A stretch of DNA of 64,000 nt from Euglena gracilis (taxonomy: Eukaryota; Euglenida; Euglenophyceae; Euglenales), in assembly GCA_039621445.1 (NCBI GenBank), contig CP154955.1, positions 12,776,960 to 12,840,959 of the forward strand. Direction: 5' to 3'. Under the pieces are notes generated by a model. It saw nothing but the letters and a program-made list of their open reading frames with translations, was not told the origin of the DNA and did not search any database. A program made the translations under genes and the position numbers. Of this stretch, positions 18,101-29,239 are shown in pieces; position 1 is the first letter of the stretch, and each line of letters starts with the position of its first letter.

Positions 18101-20067
18101 CAACACGCAGTGGGAGAGACACAGCAGCACAGCACAGACCTGGCCCCAGCCCCACAGAGGGGGAGGGGGCTGAGGATTCAGTGCCAGGGGGCCCTGGCCC
18201 TGACCCCACAGGGGGGGAGGGGCCTGTGGACGCCCCCTCGGGAGATTCGGGTCCCATCCTCATGGGAGGGGAGGGACCTGGGGTACCTGGGTTGGACACG
18301 CGGGAGACACGAGGTTCCCCACGTGCCCATCAGTTTGTGGATGAATTCGGGAATGAACAGCCGGCAGGAGGGGGGGGACCTGAGGAACACCAACCGGGGC
18401 GAAGAGTTCTGAGTGAGGACCTGCAGTCGACTCCCCCCATCAACGATCCCCACGGGGGGGATCTTGGGGAATCCGAGGGGGAACCAATTTCACTTTCTCC
18501 AGACACGGGGGTGCACACCCAGGAGGAGGTGGAGGAGGATCCCTCCATCCCAGTGATGGACAGGGATTGGTCTCGGGCATACGGGACGTGCCCGGTGTGG
18601 GGGCCTGTTTATGCAAGTGTACAGGCCCCTGCGGGAGATTGGCCCGAGGGAGTCCGTTTGTACGGGGACAAAATGTACACGGACGGGCTCCTCTGTGTGC
18701 CCACCAGCCTGATGGGGCTGGTTGTGCGGGCCCACCATGGGGACGCGGGCCACCCAGGTGCCTCAAGGCTATGGCACCAGATGGGGCGGTGGTATAGGTT
18801 CGCAGATCCAAGGGGGGCAGAGAAAATCACCCAAGGCATCCAGCGGCAATGTGAAAGCTGCCAAGCCTGTGACCCCTCTCGAGCTCCTTTCAAGTGTGCT
18901 CTCGAAGCCACCCCTGTGCCACCGTTCCTCATGGACAGTGTGGCAGTGGACCTGTTCGCCATGCCTGAGGTGACCCACGAGGGCCAGGTGTATGATTATC
19001 TGGCCCTGTGCGTGGACCGTGAGAGTGGGTGGACGGTGGCCACCCCCCACAAGTACAAGGGCCTGACAGCTGAGGTGGTGGCCAAGTCCATGTTCCGCCA
19101 TTGGGACATGTTCGGGGTGCCCTCCGTGGTGACCTCGGACCGTGGCCCCCACTTTGCCTCGGCTTGGTGGCAAACAATGTGCGCCGCCATGGGGGTGAGG
19201 CGTGCCTACGGGCAGGCCTATCACCACCAGGCCAACGGTCGGGCAGAGGTGGCAGGCCAACGGGTGATGAACACCCTGTCCAAGCTCATCGCTGACCTGT
19301 CGGAGAAGGAGGCCTCATGGGTGGTGCTGTTACCCAAGGCCCTCCGGCACCTGCACGATGTGCCAGGGGAGTCCGGCTTGTCGCCCTACGAGGTGGTCTT
19401 CGGGCGGCACCGGCCACTCCAAGGCCTGCCCCACCAGCCCCCACGAGAGGCCGAGGGGGCAGCCGACTTCATGGCACGGATGCGGGCTATGGACGAGAAG
19501 GTGGCCTCAACCTTGAATGCCTTGCACACCAAACGGTGGGCTTCCATCCACGCCAAGAGAAGGGACCCACCTCCCCTGGAGGTCGGTGCCAAGGTGTGGT
19601 ACCGTCCCGAGACACAGCCGGGCACGGACAAGTTGGCCACCAAGTGGAAAAGGGGGATTGTGGTGGCCCGCCGGGGTCGCCACTCATATGTGGTGGAGCT
19701 GGCCCCAGGGGCCCGCCAAGAGGCACACCGGAGCCAGCTCAAGCTCCACACGGAGGATGAGTTCTCCACCGACCCCCTCCCACTTTTCTATTTCAACGAC
19801 AAGGCGGCCCCCCTGGAGGTGGGCCCGGATGAGTGGGTGGTGGAGGAGATCGTGGGCAGCCGGAACAACCCGGAAACGGGCGTCCCGGAATTTCAGGTGA
19901 GGTGGAAAAATTGGGATCCGATGGATCTCCAATGGCTGCCATGGTTGGATTTCTTCCCATCCTACAACGAGGATGTGGTGGACTATTCTGCAGCCAAGGG
20001 GATCCCGTTGGAGGTGGTGGGACTTCTCCGCCCCGGGAGGAAAGGGGGGCGGGGTCGAAGGCAATAG
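18055..20067 (+). CDS. int: Integrase with C-terminal chromodomain, element B
   Basis: A 670-codon frame. After an acidic, Pro/Gly-rich linker (about 1-170) it has the HHCC zinc-binding region (RAHHGDAGHPGASRLWH through CESCQAC). The DDE core follows, with Asp299 (AVDLFAMP), Asp362 (SDRGPHFAS) and Glu398 (NGRAEVAGQ); the last two are separated by 35 residues, as in retroviral integrases. A GAKVWY/GIVVARRG C-terminal barrel and a chromodomain (DEWVVEEIVGSRNNP, FQVRWKNW) complete it. It acts in the nucleus to insert the cDNA; the chromodomain likely steers insertion to modified histones (known for chromoviruses). All catalytic residues are present. Confidence 0.88.
   Translation: MRDTARGGEELHVAVTTRSGRDTAAQHRPGPSPTEGEGAEDSVPGGPGPDPTGGEGPVDAPSGDSGPILMGGEGPGVPGLDTRETRGSPRAHQFVDEFGNEQPAGGGGPEEHQPGRRVLSEDLQSTPPINDPHGGDLGESEGEPISLSPDTGVHTQEEVEEDPSIPVMDRDWSRAYGTCPVWGPVYASVQAPAGDWPEGVRLYGDKMYTDGLLCVPTSLMGLVVRAHHGDAGHPGASRLWHQMGRWYRFADPRGAEKITQGIQRQCESCQACDPSRAPFKCALEATPVPPFLMDSVAVDLFAMPEVTHEGQVYDYLALCVDRESGWTVATPHKYKGLTAEVVAKSMFRHWDMFGVPSVVTSDRGPHFASAWWQTMCAAMGVRRAYGQAYHHQANGRAEVAGQRVMNTLSKLIADLSEKEASWVVLLPKALRHLHDVPGESGLSPYEVVFGRHRPLQGLPHQPPREAEGAADFMARMRAMDEKVASTLNALHTKRWASIHAKRRDPPPLEVGAKVWYRPETQPGTDKLATKWKRGIVVARRGRHSYVVELAPGARQEAHRSQLKLHTEDEFSTDPLPLFYFNDKAAPLEVGPDEWVVEEIVGSRNNPETGVPEFQVRWKNWDPMDLQWLPWLDFFPSYNEDVVDYSAAKGIPLEVVGLLRPGRKGGRGRRQ
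18071..18079 (+). other. G9 run in pol/integrase overlap (possible -1 frameshift site)
   Basis: The integrase frame is -1 relative to pol, and the two overlap at 18055-18100. A run of nine G lies in the overlap and would allow -1 slippage. A sequencing miscount of this homopolymer would give the same picture. Confidence 0.5.
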
Positions 20068-21234
20068 GGGGAGGGTTTGAGGTGGAAGCGGGGGGAAGTT
20101 GGGTGCGGGGACTGTGGTGGTGGCGGAGCACCCCTACGTCCCTGGCCCTGATTCTGATTTTGTTTGTGTGATTGTTATTTGTGTCTTCGCAGGTTCAACT
20201 TCAATTTCAAATTCAGATTTCAAACCCCTGCAACCGCCCCTTGGCTACGGGCGTGGGGCCGGTGGCCCCAGGAGCCGGCTCTCAAAGGGACAGGACGCCC
20301 GGGCGGGGCGAGGAGGCCACACAACTGCACGGGGGGGGGGCTCCCATCCCCAAGGGCCCCTGGGGGGCCCACATTCTCCCCCCCCCCAGGGCTGGCCTCG
20401 CCCAACACCCGCGGCCACAGAGCGCCCGCCCAGGGCGAGTGCCCCCCGGCGCCCACTCGCCGCACGTGCTCAACACCGCACGGTGCGGCACCCGGGCGCC
20501 GAGGGGGCCCACGAGGCCGCTAGGACCCAAGGGGGGGCCTCGAGCCCCTGCATTCTTTCAGTTCTGCCCTTCACATCACCGGTTTGATTTCTTTTTCGAT
20601 TTCAGTTTTGAATTTTGGAGGGCTGACGGCGGACACCCCTCCTCGGCCCACCATGCCGGGGGGGGGGGGGGCACCTACCATTTTAACCAATTTTTGATGG
20701 TTGGCCACACACCTCTTCGGCCCACCGTGCCGAGGGAGGGGGGGGGGCGCCTGCCAATTCTTCCCGATTTTTGACGGTTGGCTGCCCCCCTCATCGGCCA
20801 ACCGTGCCGACGGAAAGGGGGGGGGGGCGCCTGGGCGCCTGTTCCCTTCCGAACATGCAGGAGCTTTCCACCCCGGGCCAAGCGGGGCCTGGGGGGGGGG
20901 AATCACAATTACACATTGGCATCGAGTGTTTCGGGGGGGGGGGCAGTCCGCCCCTACCCATGGGCCAAGAAGGCTCACGGGACCGGAGGGGGAGCGGAGG
21001 GGCCCCAAGCGGTGCCTCCCCGGGTCACGAGCCCGGAGGCGCCCGTCCCCCTTCTCGCCCCTCCCGTGTAGCCCCCTCCCCAAACGGCACGCGCCACACA
21101 CGGCACGTGGCATAACCGCTTCGTGCGTTTCCACACAAGAAATACAATTTTTAGGAGGCGGGAGAGCGAAAAGGGGGGGGGGCGGCACCTCGGACCGGCA
21201 AAGGAGTCAAATTTAAATTGCACGGCAATGTTTT
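20068..21234 (+). other. Non-coding 3' tail of element B
   Basis: No gene seen. It is rich in G runs and carries three imperfect tandem copies of a roughly 80-bp unit. Confidence 0.55.
20613..20835 (+). repeat. Three imperfect ~80-bp tandem repeats
   Basis: Each unit has an ATTTT(T)GA(C/T)GGTTGGC-like block, then CC(A)CCGTGCCG and a long G run followed by GCxCCT. The third unit is shorter. They lie in the tail between integrase and the PPT. Confidence 0.55.
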
Positions 21235-21246
21235 TGAGGAGGGGAG
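21235..21246 (+). promoter_or_regulatory. Polypurine tract
   Basis: TGAGGAGGGGAG directly precedes the TG of the 3' LTR, the normal place for the plus-strand primer of reverse transcription. Confidence 0.75.
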
Positions 21247-21901
21247 TGTGCGCGGTCCGAGGGTGCCCGCCCCAAAGGGGGGTCCCAAGGGGGCCACGAA
21301 GGGCCGCGAGGGGGCTCCAAGGCCCCCAAGGGCCTTTTGAGGCCCCACTGGCCCCCAAGGGGGCCCCACAGCCCATTTTGACCAAGGCAAGGGAAGGTAA
21401 AGGATGGGGTTAGGTTGAGGGGGCCAACAGGCAACCCCCAAGGGGATGCGCAAGCCCCCCCGGGCGTTGCGCAAGGATGCGCACCTCCTTGGTGGGCGCC
21501 AGGATGGCGCAATTCATTAAGAATTGCGCAAAGTATACCAAGTAGCCCCCCCAGCTGTAGCCCCCCTCCAATTGTACATTTTCTGCGCAGGGCTCTGTTC
21601 ACACTTTGTCATTGTATTCACCAATTGTTTGCTTGCAAGTCAAATCAAGGAAATACAAATTACAATTTCAAGTTCAAGTCTCATTGATCAAGGATTCAAG
21701 TTCAATTGATTGGACCTGAAAAAGTATGTCTTTTCCCAATTCTGCAGCTTCATCTACACCAACACCCACCCCTACCCCACTTTTCTACCAAGGGGAAAAC
21801 CCCCACCAGGTGGGCCCGACGGGCTCAAATTTAAACGATCCTACGCGGGTTGCGCCGCCAGGGGTCCCTTCACAGGGACCTCAGGAGGGGCAACCCCTAC
21901 A
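21247..21901 (+). repeat. 3' LTR of element B
   Basis: Matches 9168-9822 without indels and with two substitutions seen. It repeats the gag start codon region, whose frame here runs on into flanking element A. Confidence 0.93.
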
Positions 21902-21905
21902 AGCT
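21902..21905. repeat. Target-site duplication AGCT, right copy
   Basis: Partner of 9164-9167. Confidence 0.85.
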
Positions 21906-24900
21906 GTGAAAGCTTCAACTGCTTGGAAACGTAGTTCCGGCGGTGGTCAAGAGTCATTGGATGACTCGCCAACTCCTCACGGTGGATACCCATGATTTGG
22001 CTATGCGTGAAATGCATGAGAACAGCATCAAACTGTTCGCGCATTTGCTTTTCACTGAGGTCATCCACCTCAGCGGCAAGTCCTAACCATTTGGCATACC
22101 AAAGGTCAGTGGACTTCCACTTGCGATCCGGTGGGGCGCATTGCCGCCACTTGGTCTCTAGGGTAATCCTAGCGACCAAACTTGAACTGGTAGAAGCGTA
22201 TTGCTCCACCAGGCGTCAAAGGAAACGCGGTAGCGAATCACGAGTTGTCGCGCACGCTCCTTTTCATCCCTTGGGAGGCAATCGATGAATTCCATCTTGA
22301 TCACCCCCGGGTTTGTGTCCTGGGTTGGTCCTTTCAATGCCCAGTAATACTCCCAGTCCCGGAAAAACTGTCTCCATGTGGTTGGATCACCGTCCCATTG
22401 GGGTTTCACCTTATTCGCGATTGCGATGGTGCCCTTGAAGTCTTTCTGAGGAACCCGCTGACCCTCGGTGGTATTTCGTCGATTTGGGACCGGGTATGCT
22501 TGCGCACCAAGCGTATCCTTTCCGGATTCTTGTCGGAGTCGCGAAATTTCCGGTGAAGGTGAATCCTGGTACCGAAAATTCGGTCGGAAACCATATTGGT
22601 CACCCGTAATACGGGGACTGCCCGGTGTGGGGGTATGTCGCGCATGCAACATGTGACCCACTCCCGGTGTACGAGTTTGGCTCATTCCACGCACAAGCAT
22701 GGAATGTTGGATATCTTGGTGGAGACTTGGCGGAATCGCCATGTCTTCCGAAAATTCGGTTCCCGTAATGGGAAATTCATCCGAAAACTGGTTTTGGGTT
22801 GTGGGCAAGGCCAATGGTGGCACAATTCGCGGAATCACGGATTGTGACACGTGGGACACGGGTTGGGGTGGTGCATGCGCACCTAGAGTCGTGTTTTGGA
22901 AACGCGACTCTGGAACATTTGGCACATCTTCGGCAATGCATACTGCCGAATTGCGGTGTGAAACCCGCTGTTGGTTGGACACATTATCCAAATCCACAGA
23001 CAAGTCATGCACACTTTGCTCCAAATGCTCAACAAGCTGGAGTTGGCCGCAAATACGGTCAACCTCATCCTCCAAAGCGCGAATACGCTTGCGGTATCGG
23101 GAAAAGTCATCCAAATGCGGAATCCTTTCGGATATTCCGGTAACATCTTGGACAAGTTTCCCATGAGACTCATCCAATCATTGGAGTTGTCCCGTTAATG
23201 CTTTTACAGCATTTGAGAGAATCTGCAAAGGTGGTGTCACCTTGGTTGGTGTAGTGGTGGGTGCAACCGGTGCAGGGTTATCCGACAACGCGTTTGTGGT
23301 ACCCAAGGGCAAATTTCCGGGATGTGGCTTATCCAAAAACGCGGAAATTCGCTCATCCAACCTGGTAATCTCACCTTGCGTGGATCGGGCATTCCGATTC
23401 ACTGATTCCTCAAGCCGTAATAGGCTGTTGCAGAAATCTTGCAAGGTTTCCTGATTGCCAGTGAGCATTTTGTTATAAAATGCCTTGAAATCAGGGTTCT
23501 CGGTAATCCGGGAACTGGAACCTGCAGGTAGAGACTGCATTTCCGTCACTTTTGTAGACACCGATGCATACCGGATCTGGAGTTCCCCAATAGCAGTTTG
23601 AATACCGCTAATGTCCGGAACTCGTTGGGAAAGTGCGGAATAGCTTTGTTGCAAACCCGCAATGGCCGAGTTAGTCCCGCCAATGTCGGATTGAAAATGC
23701 AACTGCAGGGAATCCTGCCGTTGTGCTACTTCCGCGACTTTCGCGCTCAGATTGGATAATCCAACCTGATTCGCCTCACAATAGCAGGTTTTCTGCTCCA
23801 AACGGGAAAGTCGCTCCTCCAACTGCCGCACATACGTGTGGGGAGCAAAATTCTCGTTGGCTTGTGACTGGAATTGCCGAAACTTTTCCGTTTCATCGCA
23901 CAACTGCATAATGCGGTGTTGCGGTTCATGGAAAGTTGTGGATAGGGTGGTGAAGTGGTCCATAGACACAAATCCACCAGTACTGGATGTTGCAGACGAG
24001 GAATCTCGTGCATGCAACTGTTGTTGCAAGTGCAACAACGCGGATGAACAGGACCCCATTTGACCCGATATCTGTCGTAGCGAGTCATGCAAGTGCAGAA
24101 ACTTGGAATCATTCCGCGTTTCCACTTCATGCATGCATTCACTAATTTGTCGGAAGTTTTGCGGGAGTTGTTGGCACATTTTGTCAAAGGTTTCCCGAAA
24201 CTTTGCAAGATCAATACCCGCAATTTCGAAATTCCTCTGGCAATATTTGCCAACTTCCTGCAAGTAATTCCAGCAGTATTCCAGCTTGGTGAAGACATGT
24301 TTCTGGTTGTCCTCATCAAACTGAAACACTTTGTTCAGTGCGGTTGCACAATCTGCAACGCATTGTTGCACATGGTTGAACTGCCTCACAAGGGGGTGAT
24401 CCCCTGGAAGCCGAGCAACAATATCCTGCACATCCTCAGCAGTGAGGAGCTCCCGAGTGCCTTTCCCATAGTCATCCATGGGTTGGGACGTACCGGAGAA
24501 TTCCGGTACCACTAGGCGAGTCTCCGGCTGCCAAGGTAGTGCAGGATAGCACCCAAGATCGGGTGGTGGTGGCAAAGCTCTGTAAGGGCTTGCGGGTGGA
24601 AGAACGGGTGGTGGTTGAAAGAAACACGGGGTTTATAGACCACCATCACCAGAGAAGCCCGGTGGCGGAATCACCACGGGTCTCCGGTGTGCGTAGCTGC
24701 ACTTTTGCCGCAGACAGAGGCGAATACCCCCGTTGTGGCAAAGTGAGTGCGGAAGAGGCCGCATTAGCCTCTGAAGCCAATGATGTGGAGGGGTCATCGC
24801 CGACCACTGTCAATGATGACAAGTGTTGCAATTGTGACAATTGAACCAATTGTGCCTCACCGGCGTGGGAACTGGAAGCACTTTCACATAAAAGCTTCCA

Positions 24901-24984
24901 ATCCCCAGTTTCTTGGTCAACGTCTTGCAATGATGCCTGTAATAAGGCATAATTGAATTGATGGTTGGGGCCTGTGCTTTGCAT
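21906..24984 (-). pseudogene. Element A gag, N-terminal and capsid part (broken)
   Basis: On the minus strand an ATG at 24984 opens a Gln/Ser-rich leader. A frame then runs from 24575 with a long, probably coiled-coil region, an in-frame TGA at 23178-23180 after LTGQLQ, and continues in the same frame with a capsid-like WDGDPTTWRQFFRDWEYYW segment. About 22211 a one-base shift moves it to the frame with YASTSSSLVARITLETKW, ending KLSQL at the element B insertion. The continuation lies at 9167-8893. The stop and two frame changes make it a pseudogene. A related fragment sits in ABCF intron 2. Confidence 0.7.
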
Positions 24985-25170
24985 CTTTCTGATGACAAAA
25001 ACTGCAAAAACCCACAAAAATAAGCAGTTGTGCTGGCACCAGAGGGGCTGTAACGGGTAATACCGTACAGAGCCTTCCGGAGCCTGCTCGTCTACTTAGA
25101 CGTTGACTAGAAGCCGGGAGCTGACGGTGCGACCGTGTAATAACGGTGCAGGGGTTCTCCGCTGCCAGTC

Positions 25171-25271
25171 AGCGTAGGATAGAACCAATCTGCTACCAAG
25201 TGTAATACCTGGTAGCCTTTCTTTCTGTGAAGTATGTGTAGGATCGTAACCAATCTGCTACCAAGTGTACG
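25171..25271. repeat. Two direct copies of a ~30-bp sequence
   Basis: A GTAGGATmG..AACCAATC block followed by TGCTACCAAGTGTA occurs at about 25171-25203 and about 25238-25270. It may be an LTR or leader remnant upstream of element A gag. Confidence 0.5.
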
Positions 25272-25311
25272 TCTGATTCCCAAATCCCCTTGTGAGCGTG
25301 GGCCAGATTTG

Positions 25312-25577
25312 AGATTTATTTTGGTAAGAGAAGCCAGCAGAAACTAGGAATTGCCTCACAGAGATTATTGGGAATTACATTTTTCACAGGCAAGCTGGCA
25401 AACAGTGTACAAGTTTGCGTGGGACTCTGAACTGGATTCAACTACCAAGTCTTGTCTTCTGGGGTGCTGTGTGGGGAAGTTTGGGAAGAAGACCCCTGAA
25501 GACTGAAAAGTTGGTTTTGGCCAGAAGTCTGATGTGGTGAAAATATCTGGACACACTGGACCATCCCCCAACTTGCA
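25312..25577 (+). repeat. Direct repeat R3, first copy
   Basis: About 265 bp closely similar to 26661-26925. Shared blocks include GAGATTTATTTT, CAAGCTGGCAAACAG and GACCATCCCCCAACTTGCAC. Adjoins R2-like sequence (TACGTCTGATTCCCAAATCC at 25270). Confidence 0.75.
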
Positions 25578-25879
25578 CAAACTTATATGAGATTTGCAGT
25601 GCAGAAAAGCCCCGTACAAACGTACGTGTGGAGCCGGCAGACACTCAGAAGTGAAATGTCATGGAAGAGGCGGGCCAGCTCAGCAGCAGAAGGGGGACAA
25701 GGCAGAGGACGACACCAATTGGCACAACCATGATCAACTCTCCAGATCAAGCTAGCAGCGGGTGATCCTGGAGTTGGTGCTGCTGTGGGTCTTGGTTGGA
25801 GCCTGGGCTGAAGGACATACGAATGTGAATCACAGCCCGCCATCATCATCAATAATCTATCTCAATCTCCAAAATGTCT

Positions 25880-26130
25880 GTCAAGATGCCATTTCAGGGT
25901 CAAGTTCAAGTCAAGATGTCAAGTTCAATTTCAAGATCCAAGGAATCTGTGGTGGAAGAAAGTTGTCATGTCAAGATTTCAATTTCCCAAGGTCAATATG
26001 TGAAGGAGTTCTGTCATCATTTTCAAGTTTTCAAGTTCCCAAGGTCAATCTGTGGAGGATCCAAGGTGTGATGTCCAAGATTTCAAGTTCCCAAGTTCAA
26101 GATGTCAAGTTTCAATGTCATTGGTCAAGT
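25880..26130 (+). repeat. TCAAG-rich degenerate repeat
   Basis: Many TCAAG, TTCAAGTT and CCAAGG units in irregular tandem array. No coding signal. The E. gracilis-like source of such sequence is unknown to me. Confidence 0.5.
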
Positions 26131-26660
26131 TCCCCTTGGAGATTTCGGCGCGAGGAGCCTGACCTCGTAAAAAACAGTGATCAGGGTTGTGCAACAGCCC
26201 TACAAATGCACATCTGGTGACCATCTTCGAGTTCGTCTGCCTATTGCTGCTGTGATGGCTGTGGTGTGTGCCGCCTCCCCGTTCGGTGCTGGGCCGCTTC
26301 AAGGGGGCTCTGCTCCGGTTTGGCTCGGCGGGGGTCGCCGAAGCCCCAGCTGGACCCCATGGGGGGTCATGTTGTACGGGGTAGGTCGTACGACATGGCT
26401 CTCTAAGGTGGAAAGGCTGGGGTGGAGGTAGGCGGGTCCCACATGGTATTTATCTGTGGATTTGGACATGTTTACAATTATCTGTGGATTCGAAGATTTG
26501 ACGATTTAAATTCGAGAACCGCCATTCGCCACTTTGCCATGTCGCTGCTGCCTGTGTGTGTGTGTGTGTGTGTGTTGAATTTTCGTCTCCGGCCGCTCAT
26601 TTTTTTACTTCCGGTTTGGACAATTGCCTGGCAATTGTTTTTGGGAAGGGGGGTGTTTGA

Positions 26661-26925
26661 GATTTATTTTTGTAGAGAAGCCAGCGGAAATTAGGAATTG
26701 CCTCACAGAGATTTTGGGGAATTACATTTTTCAAAGGCAAGCTGGCAAACAGCGTACAAGTTTGCGTGGGACTGTGAACTGGATTCAAGTACCAAGTCTT
26801 GTCTTCTGGGGTGCTGTGTGGGGAAGTTTGGGAAGAAGACCCCTGAAGACTGAAAAGTTGGTTTTGGCCAGAAGTCTGATGTGGTGAAATTATCCGGACA
26901 CACTGGACCATCCCCCAACTTGCAC
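26661..26925 (+). repeat. Direct repeat R3, second copy
   Basis: Second copy of 25312-25577. It continues directly into R2 (26930-27215), whereas the first copy continues into different sequence. Confidence 0.75.
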
Positions 26926-26929
26926 CCTT

Positions 26930-27215
26930 TCCCAATTCCCAAAAAGCCTTCGCTTTCGCCTTCGGGCACCTACTTTGGAACTGAAAATCAGAATAACAAA
27001 AAATCCCTTTCCCAACTTCCCAAGAAGCAAAGCACAGAACAATGCAGGGAGGACGGACTGGGTATCCAAGTCCGGTCCGGGAAAAAGGAAAGATAAACAA
27101 GGAAAAAGAATACCACCTGTGGAGAGAGAAGGGGCACCCATTAGGAGATTCTAATAGGATCTTCTTCCATCCTAACTTCCTCAACAGAAGGGGACAGAAG
27201 CATACGCCTTGTACA
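26930..27215 (+). repeat. Repeat R2, right copy
   Basis: Inverted match to 1185-1475. Together with R3 it may form one LTR-like unit (R3-R2) of an otherwise lost element. Confidence 0.6.
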
Positions 27216-27237
27216 CACATTTACCATCCGAGCGCGT

Positions 27238-27597
27238 GTCGCAAACTGGCATTGCAAGGCAGATACTGCCACCAACCCGGGAATACCCCGACAGGTTCAA
27301 TGCAACCATCCCCGTCTACATTTTGGATTTGGCCGGCGATGTTGCCACTCACCTTTTGGGATATTCTCCAGAATTTCCTTTACCGTGAAGCCAACAGGCT
27401 CGGGTACAACTACTTTCCCTGGGTATACAGAGAAATGGGAATACCCCGATTATATCCCGATTATGATGTCGATGAGCCTGAAAGGCAAGTTGTAAACTTT
27501 GAACCTCCGATTCTAGAGATAGTGGAGACTCCTGAAGGAGATTACGTTCGGGAGATCAGACCACCGACTCCTTTGAAATGGCCATATGTGCCATAGA
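27238..27597 (+). CDS. Hypothetical acidic ORF
   Basis: The frame ends in a segment with YREANRLGYNYFPWVYREMG and an acidic EPPILEIVETPEGDYVREI stretch. It begins where R2 stops. I recognise no family. It may be the surviving 3' end of the gag or pol of the element that left R2/R3. Confidence 0.25.
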
Positions 27598-27882
27598 CAC
27601 CCCAGGCCTAGAGGCCCAGGTCTATGGACCTTGTGTTGACACCTACAGGCCCTGTATGCAGTATCCATCCCAAGCACATCTGCCAAAATGTATACTTAGC
27701 ACTTTTATTCCCCTCTCTTTTGGGCTATCGCCCGTCTATCGAGGTTAAGCCTCCGTGGTTACCCCATCGACAACACCGTGTCTGCGCCGCACTGTGAAGC
27801 CTTCCTCGGCGGTATATGCCGCCAGTAAGAAGACGCACAGCGTATAGCGCGCACACCGCAATAATACCTCCCAACTTGTCAC

Positions 27883-28010
27883 TTTTCGGCCATAAGGCCC
27901 CATAAAACTGCCAGACACCAAAACTTCTACTTAAAGTCTTTTGACCAGATCCCACTCCTCTCTCCTTTCCCCCCCTGGGCAAAACATTGCTGTCGCCAGC
28001 AGTTGGTTTA
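27883..28010 (+). repeat. Repeat R1, right copy
   Basis: Direct-orientation match to 615-745 (see there). Confidence 0.55.
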
Positions 28011-28079
28011 GTAAATAGACCTTTCTCCCTAGTCAGACATGACTCCCCTCTGTCCACGCTCTTTCGCCTGCCTTGTGCC

Positions 28080-28780
28080 ATGTTGTCTTAAGTGGGGAAA
28101 CGGGCTTTCAACTTTTATATTATATTTTTTTTCTTGTTACTCCAACTTTTACCTTTGCGCACCAAAGGGCGAAAGCAAGGAAAGGTAGGACGTACACTCC
28201 CCGCTCCTTGGCAGATGGGTACCCGTGGGAGCCCCGAAGTGCCCTCCAAAAAAGAAAAGCATCATCAAAGCAACGCTTGAGAAAGCCCGGGACTGAAAGT
28301 CCGGGATGGGTCAGCAGAAGGTGACCCATACCTCTCAAAACACTCCCTAGTGGTTTTGGAGCGAGGGGAAAATAAGGGAGTGCGTTGTGCAACAAAGTTT
28401 GGAGTGGTGGTCACAAGAAAAACGGGTACCACCTTGCACCGGCTATGGGCGCAAGTGCGCAAAGCGCCAACCTGAATACAACAGTTGTGCGTTTCTTTTG
28501 CCCATGTGGGCGTATTTGTGTCATTGTGTGCCCTCCCTCTATGTTTGTGTCATGGCTTTTGCAGGTGGGATGTGTTAAGGAAAGTTGCACACCATGCCTG
28601 TATCAGAGTCTGGAGACGTTCAAACAAGACAGCAAACAGGCATCGTCTTTGGACCGCAGGACGACACTCAGAAAGCAAATGGTGTTGGCAAGCGCGGCCT
28701 AGGAGGATCACTCCGAGCTGAAGTTCCTGGTTGTCAAAGGAATGTACAAATCTGAGTGCAAGGATGGGTCGGATACTAGG
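28080..28780. other. No gene recognised
   Basis: Short open frames only, no domain or repeat that I can place. Confidence 0.3.
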
Positions 28781-28784
28781 TCAA

Positions 28785-29190
28785 AAATCAAATTGAATGG
28801 TAAAAAATTGATTGGATTGGTCAAAAATCCTATTTTTTTCTTTGAAAATTAAGCAGGAACATTTACAAAAAACAAAAAGCTGATGGTTTGAAATTTTTGA
28901 AGATTTTATGTGGAAAACACCAAAGCATCGAAAAAGGTTAATGTTGTCAAAAGCGAGGAAAGGGGGCATTTTTGCCCATTGACTTTGGTTCAAAAATCGG
29001 TTAAAAAAAGTCTAAAATATTGAAAAGGTTTTTTTGCCTGAAATGATGTTTTTTTGGTTTCCCGGACCGGAAAATTGTTTTGGAGCCGAAAATGCGCACT
29101 TCTCGACCCGACATAACCCATCTTTGGCCCGAAACCCACGGAGTTTGAGTCAAAAACGGGTCAAAAAAGTCGAAAAATCCAATAAAAGGG
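28785..29190 (+). repeat. AT-rich dispersed repeat with CCCGGACCGGAAAA core
   Basis: Shares the order GTCAAAAA..AAAGTCxAAAA, ATGATGTTTTTT, CCCGGACCGGAAAA, TTTTGGAGCCGAAAATG with 32660-32830 and, inverted, 39530-39770. Confidence 0.55.
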
Positions 29191-29239
29191 GTATGGGGTG
29201 TACGGGGGTTAACATATCACGTGCAAGACCCCTAAAGAG

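Larger units (their letters stand above)
9168..21901 (+). mobile_element. Element B: full-length Ty3/gypsy chromovirus-type LTR retrotransposon with two methyltransferase domains
   Basis: A 12,734-bp insertion bounded by 655-bp direct repeats starting TG and ending CA, with AGCT at 9164-9167 and again at 21902-21905. Order: 5' LTR, PBS, gag, in-frame UGA, pol (Dam-like methyltransferase, C5-cytosine methyltransferase, protease, RT, RNase H), -1 overlap, integrase with chromodomain, a 1.2 kb non-coding tail, PPT, 3' LTR. RT-RNaseH-INT order plus chromodomain places it in Ty3/gypsy. The LTRs are offset by exactly 12,079 nt along their length, with two substitutions seen (9176/21255 and 9370/21449), so the insertion is recent. 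It interrupts gag of the older element A. All catalytic motifs I checked are present, so it may be competent. Confidence 0.93.

Noticed and set aside
9892-20131. Many long minus-strand frames opposite gag, pol and integrase of element B
   Set aside because: They mirror the GC-rich codon pattern of the real ORFs and contain no domains.
23178-23180. UGA readthrough within element A gag
   Set aside because: It lies in the middle of gag, not at the gag-pol border, and the same gag has frameshifts, so decay is the simpler reading.
1141-27220. R2 copies as the LTR pair of element A
   Set aside because: The copies are inverted relative to each other, so they cannot be the two LTRs of one unrearranged element.
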